Shown here: piece by piece, positions 20,591 to 30,843 of the stretch
Layout: every line of letters begins with the position of its first letter
Numbering within the stretch: the first letter of the stretch is position 1
From: Paulinella micropora
Taxonomy: Eukaryota; Cercozoa; Imbricatea; Euglyphida; Paulinellidae
Reading direction: 5' to 3'
NCBI GenBank assembly: GCA_019918135.1
Contig: WBZZ01003264.1
Span: 1 to 64,000 of the forward strand
DNA length: 64,000 nucleotides
Translations under genes and position numbers: made by a program
The notes under the pieces: generated by a model
Seen by the model: the letters and a program-made list of their open reading frames with translations, nothing else
Told to the model about the DNA's origin: nothing
Database searches by the model: none

Positions 20591-20607
20591 AAATCACATT
20601 TTTATCT

Positions 20608-20616
20608 TATAATATA
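20608..20616 (+). promoter_or_regulatory. TATAATATA box before a start codon
   Basis: The box ends two bases before the ATG at 20619. Equivalent boxes precede starts at 11700, 14003, 16609, 17548, 21135, 21412 (ATATAAAAGG), 27364, 29856 (CTTATATA complement), 30548 and 30824. Confidence 0.5.
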
Positions 20617-20618
20617 GG

Positions 20619-20843
20619 ATGGAAAATAAAAAAGAAAAAAGCAAAGACGAGGAACAACTGGAGGAACTAGAACGGCTAGGGAAGAAAATTGACCAAATCC
20701 GCATCACTCAGAACTTAGTGAATAGAAACCCTAATATTTTTAGAAAACCTGAAAATATCCTTTATAGATTACCGCTTTCAGATAAGCAACGAGAAGCAAT
20801 TTATAATAATATAATTAAAGAAGAAGGTAAAATCGGGAGTTAA
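20619..20843 (+). CDS. Small charged helical protein
   Basis: 74 codons. MENKKEKSKDEEQLEELERL is a likely coiled coil, followed by NPNIFRKPENILYRLPLSDK. It is the first gene of a plus-strand run (20.6-22.1 kb). No family is recognised. Confidence 0.45.
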   Translation: MENKKEKSKDEEQLEELERLGKKIDQIRITQNLVNRNPNIFRKPENILYRLPLSDKQREAIYNNIIKEEGKIGS

Positions 20844-20850
20844 GTATGTA

Positions 20851-21123
20851 ATGGGGCTACGAGAGAAAGCTCTATCATTAGGTGCGACTGACTTCGGCGA
20901 AAGTAAAGTGAAAGGAAAAAAAGTATTATGTAATCTACAACGACCGTCGCATCAACTTCGGGGCATCTGGCTATTCAGATTATACCAAACATCAAGACGA
21001 AGACAGACGGGAAAGTTATCGTGCCAGACATAAAGCAATTAAAACAAAGGATGGAAAGCCCGCATATGTAAATAAAAATCAGCCAGCCTACTGGGCTTAT
21101 TACTTACTTTGGCAAATTATAGA
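20851..21123 (+). pseudogene. Small virus-type protein with FGA-GYSDYT signature (DUF5754-like)
   Basis: The text holds INFGASGYSDYTKHQDEDRR and then YRARHKAI, ending PAYWAYYLLW. From memory this pattern (iHFGa.GysDyT...RH...LW) is a small conserved protein family of large and giant DNA viruses. The function is unknown. The part is broken. Confidence 0.5.
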
Positions 21124-21134
21124 TATTATAATAT

Positions 21135-21350
21135 ATGTTATTAATATTGTGTTTTGTGTGCTCTGCTATTTCGCGGACCGCCTGCGACTTTTATAGCAGA
21201 GCAAATCAAACAAAACGAGATGCGTGTGTTTATTGTATAAAGCAAGGAATAGAAACTAAATTTAAATGTGTGTATAAGCCTATGAGTGATTGGTGTGTTA
21301 GTTTTGATGAAGCCCTGCCGTTAATGTGTGCGGGTAATGATGCTATATGA
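21135..21350 (+). CDS. Small Cys-rich protein with signal-like N-terminus
   Basis: 71 codons. MLLILCFVCSAISRTACDFY looks like a signal peptide or membrane anchor, followed by eight further Cys or near-Cys positions (CVYCIKQG, KCVY, WCVSF, MCAG). This suggests a secreted or disulfide-bonded virion surface protein. A TATTATAATAT box is directly before the ATG. Confidence 0.5.
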   Translation: MLLILCFVCSAISRTACDFYSRANQTKRDACVYCIKQGIETKFKCVYKPMSDWCVSFDEALPLMCAGNDAI

Positions 21351-21411
21351 ACACTATTATGAGTGTGATAATTTATGATTTAAAGATAGCGATAATAAAC
21401 GATATAAAAGG

Positions 21412-22071
21412 ATGCCAGATTATAAACAAGGAAAAATATATAGTCTTAGATCACATCAAACTGATCAAGTCTATATCGGTTCAACTATTCAACCATTATA
21501 TAAACGACTATATTCTCATAAAATTGTTTATAAAAGATGGATGAATGGTAAATGCGATTATGTTTCTTCCTTTGAAATATTGAAATATAATGACCACTAT
21601 ATTGAATTGATTGAAGAATATCGGTGTGAAAATGTAGAACAATTAAGAAAGCGAGAAGGTGAATGGATTAGAAAAGCAGACAAATGTATTAATAAAAGAA
21701 TAGCAGGTAGAACCAACAAAGAATATTATGAAGAAAATAAAGAATATTTGATGCAAAAAAGAAAAGAATATACAGAATTAAACAAAGAGAATGTATCACA
21801 AACACAGAAAAAATGGTATGAAAAAAACAAAGATTATGTATCACAACGAGGTAAAGAACATTACGAACGAAACAAAGAGCGCATGAATAAAAAACACAAA
21901 GAATATTATGAGCGAAATAGAGAAAATCTTCTTGAAAAAACTAAAATACGTTGTTCAACCATAATCCAATGTGAATGTGGTAATTCTTTTAGAAAAGATC
22001 ATTTACAGAAACTTCTTAAAAGTCAAATCCATTATGACAATATGCTTGGATTATCTGCTTTTGGTTTTTAA
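21412..22071 (+). CDS. GIY-YIG endonuclease with basic repeats and zinc-finger end
   Basis: 219 codons, open. The GIY-YIG core lies at residues 8-90: KIYSLRSHQTDQVYIGST, then KRLYSHKIVYKRW (the Arg region) and a Glu in LIEEYRCENVEQLRKREGEW. Residues 100-180 are repeated KEYYERNKE-type units. The end (CECGNSFRKDHLQKLLKSQIH) has the spacing of a C2H2-like finger. Such proteins are frequent in large DNA viruses and act as homing-type or repair nicking enzymes. The start is set by an ATATAAAAGG box one base before the ATG. Confidence 0.8.
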   Translation: MPDYKQGKIYSLRSHQTDQVYIGSTIQPLYKRLYSHKIVYKRWMNGKCDYVSSFEILKYNDHYIELIEEYRCENVEQLRKREGEWIRKADKCINKRIAGRTNKEYYEENKEYLMQKRKEYTELNKENVSQTQKKWYEKNKDYVSQRGKEHYERNKERMNKKHKEYYERNRENLLEKTKIRCSTIIQCECGNSFRKDHLQKLLKSQIHYDNMLGLSAFGF

Positions 22072-22406
22072 TTTATCTTTGGAGACGGGCAAATTATGCC
22101 TATCATTAAACTTATTAACGAAATGAACGTGTTAGCATTGGCGCAACTAATCGTCGGATCGCTCAATCTAACAATACAAAGGATTATTATACCTATCAAC
22201 ACACTCATCTGAACGGAATATTTAATTAATCTCGCATCCGTTTTGTTTGTCATACAGCAACACTGCCACTCGTCTTTAATCTCATGTTCTAATATTTTTT
22301 GGTCTTTTTTCAATTCTTCTTCTATACAGCGAGACTTCAATTCTGGTGTTAGTTCGCCATCTGTCATATCAATGAGTGGAGGTGGAGGGTGTAATCTAGG
22401 GGGCAT
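22068..22406 (-). CDS. Small membrane protein with two likely transmembrane helices
   Basis: 112 codons. The N-terminal Pro-rich and charged part (cytosolic or virion side) is followed by SVQMSVLIGIIILCIVRL and then a second hydrophobic stretch, FISLISLMIGIICP. Its stop overlaps the end of the GIY-YIG gene on the other strand. Small membrane proteins of this kind are common in virophage-like elements. No family is named. Confidence 0.5.
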   Translation of the reverse strand: MPPRLHPPPPLIDMTDGELTPELKSRCIEEELKKDQKILEHEIKDEWQCCCMTNKTDARLIKYSVQMSVLIGIIILCIVRLSDPTISCANANTFISLISLMIGIICPSPKIN

Positions 22407-22439
22407 TGTAATTACTGATTTCTGCTAATTGGTTTTTTT

Positions 22440-25400
22440 AATCGGCTATATCGTTAGTTAGATTATTATTTTCTTTTTCTAAATTAACTACCTTTTCTGA
22501 TAATTGTTGAACCGCTTTAATTAATGGTGCGATAAACTCGGTATAACACATACCATAATCATAATCACCGGTTTCAACACATTTATATGTATCAGGACTA
22601 GCACTTATACCTTTAAATTTCTTTTTGTTTCGGGCATTGAACCATTATCGGCTCTTTTGACAATCCTGCAAAATCTAATCTATCAATTTCAGACAATACT
22701 CCTTCTACCTCTTGTGCTATTAAACCTGCTCTTTGTTTTTTGTTGTTATCAATCATGCGATAGCAGACTGGATTTAATTTGTTGATAAAATCTCAGCCTA
22801 AACATTCTTTTATGTCTTCTTTTTTTCTCCTATCTGAAGGTGCTGTTACGGTTCCCTTACACCATAAATTTCCGCTATTCCCATTCAAAGACATTAACAA
22901 TTGCTCCGCAGAATTCTCCCACACCAAACCATTGGATGAACTATTATTACACCTAAACCTCATAACAAAATCTGAAATACCATTTCCCGCCACTGCTGTT
23001 CCATTTGATAAACTTTTGCTTGATCCTGGGGTTGACATATAAATCCCCCAACTTGTATTGGTGACATCATATAAAAATATACCTCTATTAGTTGTCCCAT
23101 CTGTTTGTCCTTGAATTCCTATTTTCGCTCTGCTAGTTGCTGTTGCGGACGATAGCACTCCCGTGTATGTAATCCCCGCATTCGCCGTTATTAATCCTGC
23201 TGTACTTATGTTCATTGCTTCTGTCCATGTTATATTACTTCCCGCCGTTATTCCTGATTTATAATAAAAAGCGAGTTTACCACCTTTTGAATGAGAAAGT
23301 TGGAACCGCTGTGGCTTGATTTCCAGTTCGAGCCATCAAAATAAGTATCAAAACTTAAGTTTATATTGTCGTGTGCCCAGTTCAATAATTGAAATGTTGG
23401 ATAAGCATCCGCCGTTGTTATTGCTTGTAAGTGTGCCCCTCCGATATTTGAAGTCGTTCCATATATTTCTAAACCACCTGTGGCCCCATTCACTGATTTT
23501 GATGTGTTTCCTATAATTATCGGTCTGCTTATCGATGATGTTAGTGATGATGTTATTTTGTCGCTTACCGTTAATGTTGTCGTAGTCATGCCAGCAGTTG
23601 AAGTAATTGTCGTTCCCGTTATTGTTCCACTATTTCTTATGTTGTTTGAGTTCATATCCAAAGCACCATAAAACCGCATACCCCCAGCATTGTTACAACG
23701 GACAATGTCAGATGAAGCACACTTTTATTATCTAAAAGTTTTGAAATATAAAGTCCCGCCCCTTTTACATCAAATGCTACATTCGTAAAATACATAACCT
23801 CTTTGGTCTGCGGTTCCACTTGTAGCAGTATTTAAAGTAAATAAAAAATATTGGTAATCACCTGATGTCTGTGAAAAGAATATATCTCCTCCATTTTGGT
23901 TTAATATCCTCGTCCCATTATAGTTTGATTATTAAAATCTGCATTGTTCGTTAAAGTTAGATATTTTATCGTAGTGCTCGCCCCATTAAATGTTTTACTT
24001 CCTGTTATGGTTTGGTCTGTTGTTAGTTTCACACAATTGTCATCCAGATATTGCCTATTTACCGCTTCATTCGCATTTTGTGGTGCTCCTAGATTAACAA
24101 TCCTACTACTATTACAATCTAAGCCAGTAGCATTAAACCACGAAACAATCGTCCCATCAATAATAAAACTTATTTTTTTCGCAGAAATTTCAAAGTTGTA
24201 ATATGTGGCCGTGTTCATATCCAAACTAGCAATTGACCCGATACTACTGGTAGAATTGAAAACGATGAATGTGCCTTTTGTTGTTGAATTGATTGAATTT
24301 CCAGTTATTTCAACGCCACTGCTGTATGTCTTAATTCCTGCTATGGTTTGGTTTCCTGTTAGTTTCACATTTTGCCCGTCTTTTGTATCAACATAACTTT
24401 TATTTGCTCCATCTGTTGAAGCGGAAGGGTCGGCTAAGTTTGTTATTTTGTTGTTATTCAAACTTAATGTTGTTCCAGTTGCGGTTATAATTAAAGTATT
24501 ACATGAATATAACTCTACATGCGAACCAGTTATTTGTATCGGATACCAGGCCGCTGTTGCTGTTTTTTGTGCTGCAATCATCCCTATTTTTGTATCCAAG
24601 GCTATGCTAATGCCGTCAAAAGTAGTAGGATTGGACGAACCACTTACTTCTAAAGTTGATGTAAATTTTTTATTTCCTGCTATGGTTTGGTCTCCTGTTA
24701 GTTTAACCACCGAAGTATCAAGAACAGAAACATCTATACCATCAACTAAATTCACGTTTGTTATGCTTTGGCTTTTCATATCAATCCCCGCACTCGCATT
24801 TATTATACTGCTACATGTTTTAATTCCTCCTATGGTTTGGTCTCCTGTTGGTTTAACCACCGAAGTATCAAGAACAGAAACATCTACCCCGTCAACTAAA
24901 TTCACGTTTGTTATGCTTTGTCCTCCCATATTTAGTCCCGCATTTGCTGTTATCAATCCACTTGCAGTTAATGCCTTTGTTGTTAACAAATCCGCAGTAT
25001 CAACCTCCAGAGCGGTGCCCCATGCAACAACATCCCCAATGGTACTCCCGACACCATACAAAATTCTAAATTTATCATTAACTTTCGCGATCGCGAAACT
25101 TGAAGTCGCATAACTAGATTCCCATCCGTTAGAATCCATATAAGCATCAAAGGCCATACTTACACTGCCATGTCCTAAATTAACTAATGAAAAAGTAGGA
25201 TAATCGTCCTCCGACGTAATTGCTTGTATATGTGCACCACCAGTTCGGTCGCCATAATTGCCATACAATTCTAAACCACCAGTCGCACCCATTCCTTTTG
25301 TTGATCTATCTATGATTATTGGTTTCCCATACCATGTTGATATTTTAGTTAGGAAATCCTTATTCCCCGTTATTGTTTGGTCTCCTGTTAGTTTAACCAC

Positions 25401-25931
25401 CGAAGTATCAAGGACTGAAACATCTACACCATCAACAAGATTTACATTTGTTATGCTTTGCCCTCCCATATTTAATGTTCCCGTCATATTGAAAGCACCA
25501 TCTAATCTCAGAAAAGGCGATGTTGTGTTTCTCCATTGCCCTGTGCTATAAATAAGCAATTGATTGCTGTTGGGTGTGCCCGTTATTGTTACGTCAGTTA
25601 ATTTATCTAATTCAAAGTCGCTTATATAACTTGAAGTTAATGTAGCAAATGAAGTATTGCCCAACCCATCTGTTTTTAATACGTGATTTAATTTAGCCAT
25701 GCCGTCCGCTAATGGTAAATCGTATTCGTTATTAATTGACACATAACCAGTATCAGATATCAACAAAGAGGAGTTATTATTTCGCGATGATATTGTTATG
25801 TCGTCAGTCCTTGCTTGTATTGAGTTTGCTTCAATATGATCGCCATATAATACTCCATCAATTTCTAAATTCTCATCCACTATAACAGAGCCGTAAAAAT
25901 GATATGTCCATGGATTGCCCAAAGGGTTCAT
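22440..25931 (-). pseudogene. Fibre-like protein part with repeats and S74-type chaperone end
   Basis: Long receptor-binding or fibre-type coding region. The N-terminal open frame (676 codons, from 25931) has three copies of the unit SITNVNLVDGVDVSVLDTSV followed by VKLTGDQTI-G-K, and a further VKLTTDQTITGSKTF. The region ends near 22450-22850 with TAPSDRRKKEDIKEC, INKLNPVCYRM and RAGLIAQEVEGVL, the signature of the Peptidase_S74 intramolecular chaperone that trims itself from phage tail spikes and some algal virus fibres. The part is broken. It lies between the capsid and replication blocks. Confidence 0.7.
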
Positions 25932-26033
25932 ATTTTAATAGAATTATTTTATACAAACAAATTTTCAATTTGTGTTATATAGCAAAATCGCAAGCGATTT
26001 TTTATATATAGTGGAATATATAGTTAAAAAAAT

Positions 26034-26714
26034 ATGAATATATTCGGCCGATCACAAGATCAGCAGTCAATAGATACTAAAACTATTGCCGTCACTGCTA
26101 CCCCAACATTGACGAGAAACATTCAAAATGCGTATGTTGGTCTTGACCTTAGGTCGTGGATGGAAAGTTCCACATTCACTACTCTTTGAACTTGCGGTTA
26201 TGGTAGCACGTGGATGGAAAGTTCCACATTCACTACTCTTTGCACTGGCGGTTATGGTAGCAAAACAATATCTAATTTAGGATATGGTTATTTCATTAAA
26301 GTTGCTTTTCGCGGGTCTTTGAATTTGTCCGCCCCGACTGGAATAGGAACTTTTCAGTTTTGGTTTCATAAAACGGACAGAACAAATGTTGATGACTTTT
26401 ACAGCGAAGTGCTAAATTATACAACTGCCATTGAGTATAAGTCTTTTGATTGTATATGGCTAATTCAAAGATTTGGAGTTCAAATGAAAATGATATGGTT
26501 AATGACTTGTCCAAATCGCGCGGACACCACCAATAATACAACAATACGAATTGTAGGTACAACCAATGAGGTTTTATTGACATATGCAACAGATGCTCCA
26601 ATAACATTGGAAGTATATTATAAAGCAGCATCTGTGGATTATGTGTCCTTTAAACCATCATATTTTAATATTGATGTTATGAGAGACATAGCACTGACCG
26701 CAGATTACATATGA
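26034..26714 (+). pseudogene. Second MNLFG-type virion protein
   Basis: Begins MNIFGRSQDQQS, then a beta-rich Ser/Thr/Asn/Tyr sequence (LGYGYFIKVAFRGSLNLSAP). The start and composition resemble the protein at 11700, so the two are likely paralogues used in the virion. The part is broken. Its end touches the end of the gene at 26705 on the other strand. Confidence 0.45.
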
Positions 26715-27364
26715 AACCTGTCATACATGTCTTTTAGTGTTGTTAGTTTGCCCTCGTGTTGAGATAAGACATCGCGGAAAAATGTCTTATAATCTAACTT
26801 ACCATATTTAAGAATAGGGCGTTGCTCTGGTGGTATGTGTGCATATCTACTCTCGTGCCATTTCTTCATATCCTCCTGCATTGTCGTGCGGTCTTCCACT
26901 TTCATATACAAGAAATTAAACGGGTCTTTTGATACTTTCAAATGTGCCGTTATTATTTCATAGCAACTATATCCGTTCTCGGGCGGATTTCGCTTTGCTT
27001 TAATCGGTGTTTTCTTTTCCTTCGTTGGTGCGGTTTCCTCTTTTGCTTCTAAAACAGGCACTTCTTTTTTTGTTAATTCTTCTCCTACGTTAGCCTTGAT
27101 TTCGATTATACCAGTTTCCTTCAAATCACTTTCTTTAAAAGGCGTAAATTCTTCTGGTTCGTCATCAAAAACAACCTTCTTCAATGTATCAACGGAGGGC
27201 AACAAAACTTCAACATTACCACCTTCTGGGGGTTGTTCTGGTCGGTATTTTTCATAAAATGCGACGATATCAGGTTTAAGTGATTTGCTTGTTGGCAGTT
27301 TTATATCGCTACTTAAATGGGTCCATTTTTCTATTTGGCTCAGATAATCTTTTTTGGTTGACAT
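26705..27364 (-). CDS. Unknown 219-residue protein next to the primase-helicase
   Basis: I start it at 27364 (MSTKKDYLSQIEKWTHLSSD) and not at the ATG 15 bases upstream, because that longer start would place the TTATATATAA promoter box inside the gene. The middle is an acidic Lys/Glu/Pro linker. The end has NGYSCYEIITAHLKVSKDPF and FFRDVLSQHEGKL. It lies 45 bases downstream of the primase-helicase on the same strand. The function is unknown; a replication accessory is possible. Confidence 0.55.
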   Translation of the reverse strand: MSTKKDYLSQIEKWTHLSSDIKLPTSKSLKPDIVAFYEKYRPEQPPEGGNVEVLLPSVDTLKKVVFDDEPEEFTPFKESDLKETGIIEIKANVGEELTKKEVPVLEAKEETAPTKEKKTPIKAKRNPPENGYSCYEIITAHLKVSKDPFNFLYMKVEDRTTMQEDMKKWHESRYAHIPPEQRPILKYGKLDYKTFFRDVLSQHEGKLTTLKDMYDRFHM

Positions 27365-27408
27365 GTTATATATAAGCATAACAACAACAAAAATCCGTTT
27401 TATATTAT

Positions 27409-29856
27409 TTATTCATCATCATCATTGTCGTCGTCAAAAGTCCATTCGTTATCACCATAAATAACCCTCCATTGATTTTTACATTCTTCTAAGGTTGGTA
27501 AATCTACATATCTAACTCTTATACCTTCTTGCATTGTCTTCTTCTTTTCTACCACATCTGGCATCAGTTTTCTTAAATTAGTCCAGAAACTGACCCGTGA
27601 AGTGTGCGGATCATTCGCATTGGCTTTATACACATCATACAATGCTTCTTTTGAAACTTCTTTACCAAAATGAATTTCTGGTTGGTTTGTAATATATCCT
27701 AAGTTTAAGCAATCCAACCACCACTTTCTTAATTTTGAAAAGGATTTCACTTTTTGTTCTCGCAGTCCCTTTGTAATGATTGTTTCGCGATCGTTAAAAT
27801 CGCTGAGGTCTCTTTCAAGAAGAAACTTCGCCAGTCGTTGCCTGTCAATAGATCTAATATCTGTAATTACTTTTCTTTTCTCGTCTGGTTTCATAAGTGC
27901 CAGTTCGTCGGAAACTTCAAGGACTAACCATCGTTGCTCGGTGGTGCCCGCTGGCACTACCCATTCTTCGTTTGAAGCAAGGACCAAGAATAACATATTT
28001 TCTAATGTTAGATTTGGTAAATATTTTTGTTTAAGAGTAAGTGTGTTTTCTGATACAAGTTTCTTAATTGTCCCCGCTCGTTCTTTGTCACCACCCCAGA
28101 CCATTTCGTCCATAAATACTACAATTGCTTTTGCTAGTTGGGCATTGAAATCACCTAATATTTCTTTAACATCGGACGGCTGGAAGTAATAATCGGCACC
28201 TATTATGTCTTTGAATATTTCAAGAATAATACCTTTACCTGCTCGTTCAGTGCTGGTCAAAACTAATGATAAATGTAGTTTTTGCCACGGCTTCTGGTAA
28301 ATGCTCGCAAACATATCAAGCACTTTTTTATATATGTCCTGTCTTCCCCCGCACCATCGGTTTAGGATATGTTGAAAGAATGCTTCATTTTTTTCTTCTT
28401 CTGCCGTGAATGATTTCACGTCTTCTAATGTGTCCGCTGGAATTTCAAAACCCTTAAACAAATTATAAAACCCTTGTTTGTCGTTATCAAAGTATGCTTT
28501 AGGATCAAAGATAACGTCATTCACTTTTCGTCTTTTCGGGTGTGTGTTCCACATTTTATACAAATCAACGACATTCAATGTGGCTGGGTTCTTGCCTAGT
28601 GCTATCCAGTCCTCCTTTGATAAGTTAGTCTTTACTCTCTTGTTTTTGAAGAATGATTCCATCGCTGATTCCGTCTTGTAGCGGAACACCTGCTTACCTT
28701 TGGAATCAACATATTCTTCAATTATGGTTGGTTTTGCTAAGTTAGCAAAAGTGTATGATTTATTCATCCAAGCCAAAGCAGTATCTATCAACTCTGTGAA
28801 TTTTTCCAAATTATCACATTCGTCGGCAAGTCGTCGTAAATCTTCAATCGTGTTGATATTACGGACGACGGGGGGCGATAGTTCGTGAATTTTTATACCT
28901 TTGCCCTCGCAATCACTATCGTGGCAGTAGAAATACAATCCGTCTCTTCTCCATACTACATAGCAATTGTCGCTGTTATTTTCTTCTCCGTTTATGATAC
29001 ATATTCGTGTCCCTATGGTTTTTAAAATAAACATTCTCTGCTTTTTTTCAACAATTTCTACATTTGATATTTTGCTGAGTATGATTTCGTATATTTCTTC
29101 CAATGTGATATGTTGATACCGTTTCAAAGTTGTATATTCGGGAACTTTGATGTTGTAAAATGTATCATCATCGGGTCGCATAATCAAATAATCGTCTATT
29201 TCTACATCTTGTAGCAGTTTCAAGTTGTCTGTTTTTGGTGTGTATGAATACGGAAGCAAAACGCGATCGCTACCATCTTTATGAGAATAGATAGTGCGGA
29301 AAGCCCTGTTTTTGTTATAAACAGAAATATCAAGTATGGTTTGCAACTCAATATTCTTGTCGGCCCGTTCAAATGTGAAACAGAGGTCGGGGTAATCTTT
29401 TTCAATTACCACTTCCACATATTTCCAGAACTCTTTTTGTGTTTCGCAGTTTTGAAACACCAAGCCATTATCGTAAGAAAAATGGCACGACATTTTACCA
29501 TTCTTGCTCGCATCCAAGTATCTTGCTTTTTTAGGATTATACTTCAAACCTACATTAGCAAATACATTTTCCATAAGCGTGTTCCATCGCTCATACATTT
29601 TTTCTCGTGAGATTGATAATTCATCGCCATCAATGTCGGCAAACATTCGCTGGGGTTTGTTTTCCATTAATACTTCATAGTATTGTCGTTGTTCCTCTGG
29701 CGTTTTTTCAATCAATGCCACGAAATCCTCTTTAAATAGCATAGTGGTGAATTGCTTGTTCCCCCACTTGATAAGGACCGCATCCTGCGGTTTATCTCTT
29801 AGTGCTTCTTCTTGTTTCCAATACCATTGCTCATTGGTCAGTGTCGGTGCGGTCAT
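27409..29856 (-). CDS. Primase-helicase (AEP-like primase with SF3 D5-type helicase)
   Basis: 815 codons, open. It makes primers and unwinds DNA for element replication. The primase half has FADIDGDEL at residues 72-80 (metal-binding Asp pair), CHFSYDNGLVF at 124-134 and DISVYNKNRAFRTIY at 176-190. A zinc-type CHDSDCEGKG is at 311-320. The helicase half has Walker A STERAGKG at 535-542, Walker B IVVFMDEM at 578-585 and a sensor LVLASNEEW at 624-632. The order matches poxvirus D5-like and virophage replication proteins. CTTATATA (complement) is at 29857-29864, touching the start. Confidence 0.88.
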   Translation of the reverse strand: MTAPTLTNEQWYWKQEEALRDKPQDAVLIKWGNKQFTTMLFKEDFVALIEKTPEEQRQYYEVLMENKPQRMFADIDGDELSISREKMYERWNTLMENVFANVGLKYNPKKARYLDASKNGKMSCHFSYDNGLVFQNCETQKEFWKYVEVVIEKDYPDLCFTFERADKNIELQTILDISVYNKNRAFRTIYSHKDGSDRVLLPYSYTPKTDNLKLLQDVEIDDYLIMRPDDDTFYNIKVPEYTTLKRYQHITLEEIYEIILSKISNVEIVEKKQRMFILKTIGTRICIINGEENNSDNCYVVWRRDGLYFYCHDSDCEGKGIKIHELSPPVVRNINTIEDLRRLADECDNLEKFTELIDTALAWMNKSYTFANLAKPTIIEEYVDSKGKQVFRYKTESAMESFFKNKRVKTNLSKEDWIALGKNPATLNVVDLYKMWNTHPKRRKVNDVIFDPKAYFDNDKQGFYNLFKGFEIPADTLEDVKSFTAEEEKNEAFFQHILNRWCGGRQDIYKKVLDMFASIYQKPWQKLHLSLVLTSTERAGKGIILEIFKDIIGADYYFQPSDVKEILGDFNAQLAKAIVVFMDEMVWGGDKERAGTIKKLVSENTLTLKQKYLPNLTLENMLFLVLASNEEWVVPAGTTEQRWLVLEVSDELALMKPDEKRKVITDIRSIDRQRLAKFLLERDLSDFNDRETIITKGLREQKVKSFSKLRKWWLDCLNLGYITNQPEIHFGKEVSKEALYDVYKANANDPHTSRVSFWTNLRKLMPDVVEKKKTMQEGIRVRYVDLPTLEECKNQWRVIYGDNEWTFDDDNDDDE

Positions 29857-29996
29857 CTTATATAGTCGCTCGGATCTTTTTATAAAAATAAATTAATTAT
29901 TCTATATATCCGTATATATAACACTATACTTAATAGGTAATTATAATTTTGTATATATCTTTATACAAAAAAAAAATATTTATTAATCATTACATA

Positions 29997-30548
29997 TCAT
30001 CTTAGCCAAAAGGGTTTATCGTTTGTTCCACTTCTAATCTTATCCAAGCAATCGCATAGGTCAAATCCTCTAAAAGCATTACAAAGAGTACACCGATAAA
30101 ATTTCTTTTTCATACAAGATTTATGATAATACTTGTCTCTGTTTGGATATTTATCAACAATCTTTTTTCGAATTGCCCTATTGCTATTACAATAGCAACA
30201 GAATTTAATGTTTGGATTGTCAAGGGTGCGAATAAGCAATGATAGGTCTGCATTCATTTGGCTGTTCTTAAATCGCTTGATACATTCAGATCCCAGCACC
30301 ATTTCGTTTCCGTTTTTTACATTTTTTATAATGTAATTCTTTGCAATCTCGTGTGAGCAACAACAATATTGTTCTTCCCCGTTTTCTATACTTTCCACAA
30401 GTTTCCAGTCGTTCGTGTTCCACTTTCCATCGGGGGACATAAATGAAACTGCATTGACTAGATTTAGGAAATAATTTCCACTTACATAATCCAAATGAAG
30501 TCTTAGGTCGTCGTATGTCCAATACGATCGGCTGTGAGAGGTGTCCAT
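29997..30548 (-). CDS. Zinc-ribbon-rich small protein
   Basis: 183 codons. Cys/His clusters are CCCSHEI at about residue 62, CCYCNSNRAIRKK at about 117 and YRCTLCNAFRGFDLCDC at about 151, with an NGNEMVLGSECIKRF block between the first two. That block recurs in small zinc proteins of large DNA viruses as I remember them. It probably binds nucleic acid. It is upstream of the primase-helicase on the same strand, and a TTTATATAATAGTATATATA box is directly before the ATG. Confidence 0.6.
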   Translation of the reverse strand: MDTSHSRSYWTYDDLRLHLDYVSGNYFLNLVNAVSFMSPDGKWNTNDWKLVESIENGEEQYCCCSHEIAKNYIIKNVKNGNEMVLGSECIKRFKNSQMNADLSLLIRTLDNPNIKFCCYCNSNRAIRKKIVDKYPNRDKYYHKSCMKKKFYRCTLCNAFRGFDLCDCLDKIRSGTNDKPFWLR

Positions 30549-30596
30549 GGTTTATATAATAGTATATATATTTTTTATGAGAATATATAAAATAAA

Positions 30597-30824
30597 TTAT
30601 ATATTGTTTAACATATTATTACAAAAAGCCCTTAATTCAAGTAATTCCGCTTTTTGTTTTTCATATTTCTCCTTCCGCAATAATTTTATCCTATCTTGGT
30701 TCTTGTAATAGTATGCCTTCGCGTTCGCCCTATTCTTGTCGGGATGAGCCCTTAAAAATGCTTTCGCCCTTTCCCTTCTCCGTTCAACTACTTCTTCCTT
30801 AGTGAATTGAGGTGTCCTCGGCAT
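30597..30824 (-). CDS. Small basic-repeat protein
   Basis: 75 codons (MPRTPQFTKEEVVERRRERA, then AYYYKNQDRIKLLRKEKYEK). It is of the same unit style as the inverted-repeat frame at 9268 and the GIY-YIG linker. It starts about 20 bases inside the right inverted repeat border, with a TTATATATAA box before the ATG. Confidence 0.5.
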   Translation of the reverse strand: MPRTPQFTKEEVVERRRERAKAFLRAHPDKNRANAKAYYYKNQDRIKLLRKEKYEKQKAELLELRAFCNNMLNNI

Positions 30825-30843
30825 TATGTCCCTTATATATAAT

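Noticed and set aside
24448-25113. A 221-codon plus-strand frame opposite the fibre gene
   Set aside because: It mirrors the repeated fibre text, and its composition follows the antisense of SITNVNLVDG units.
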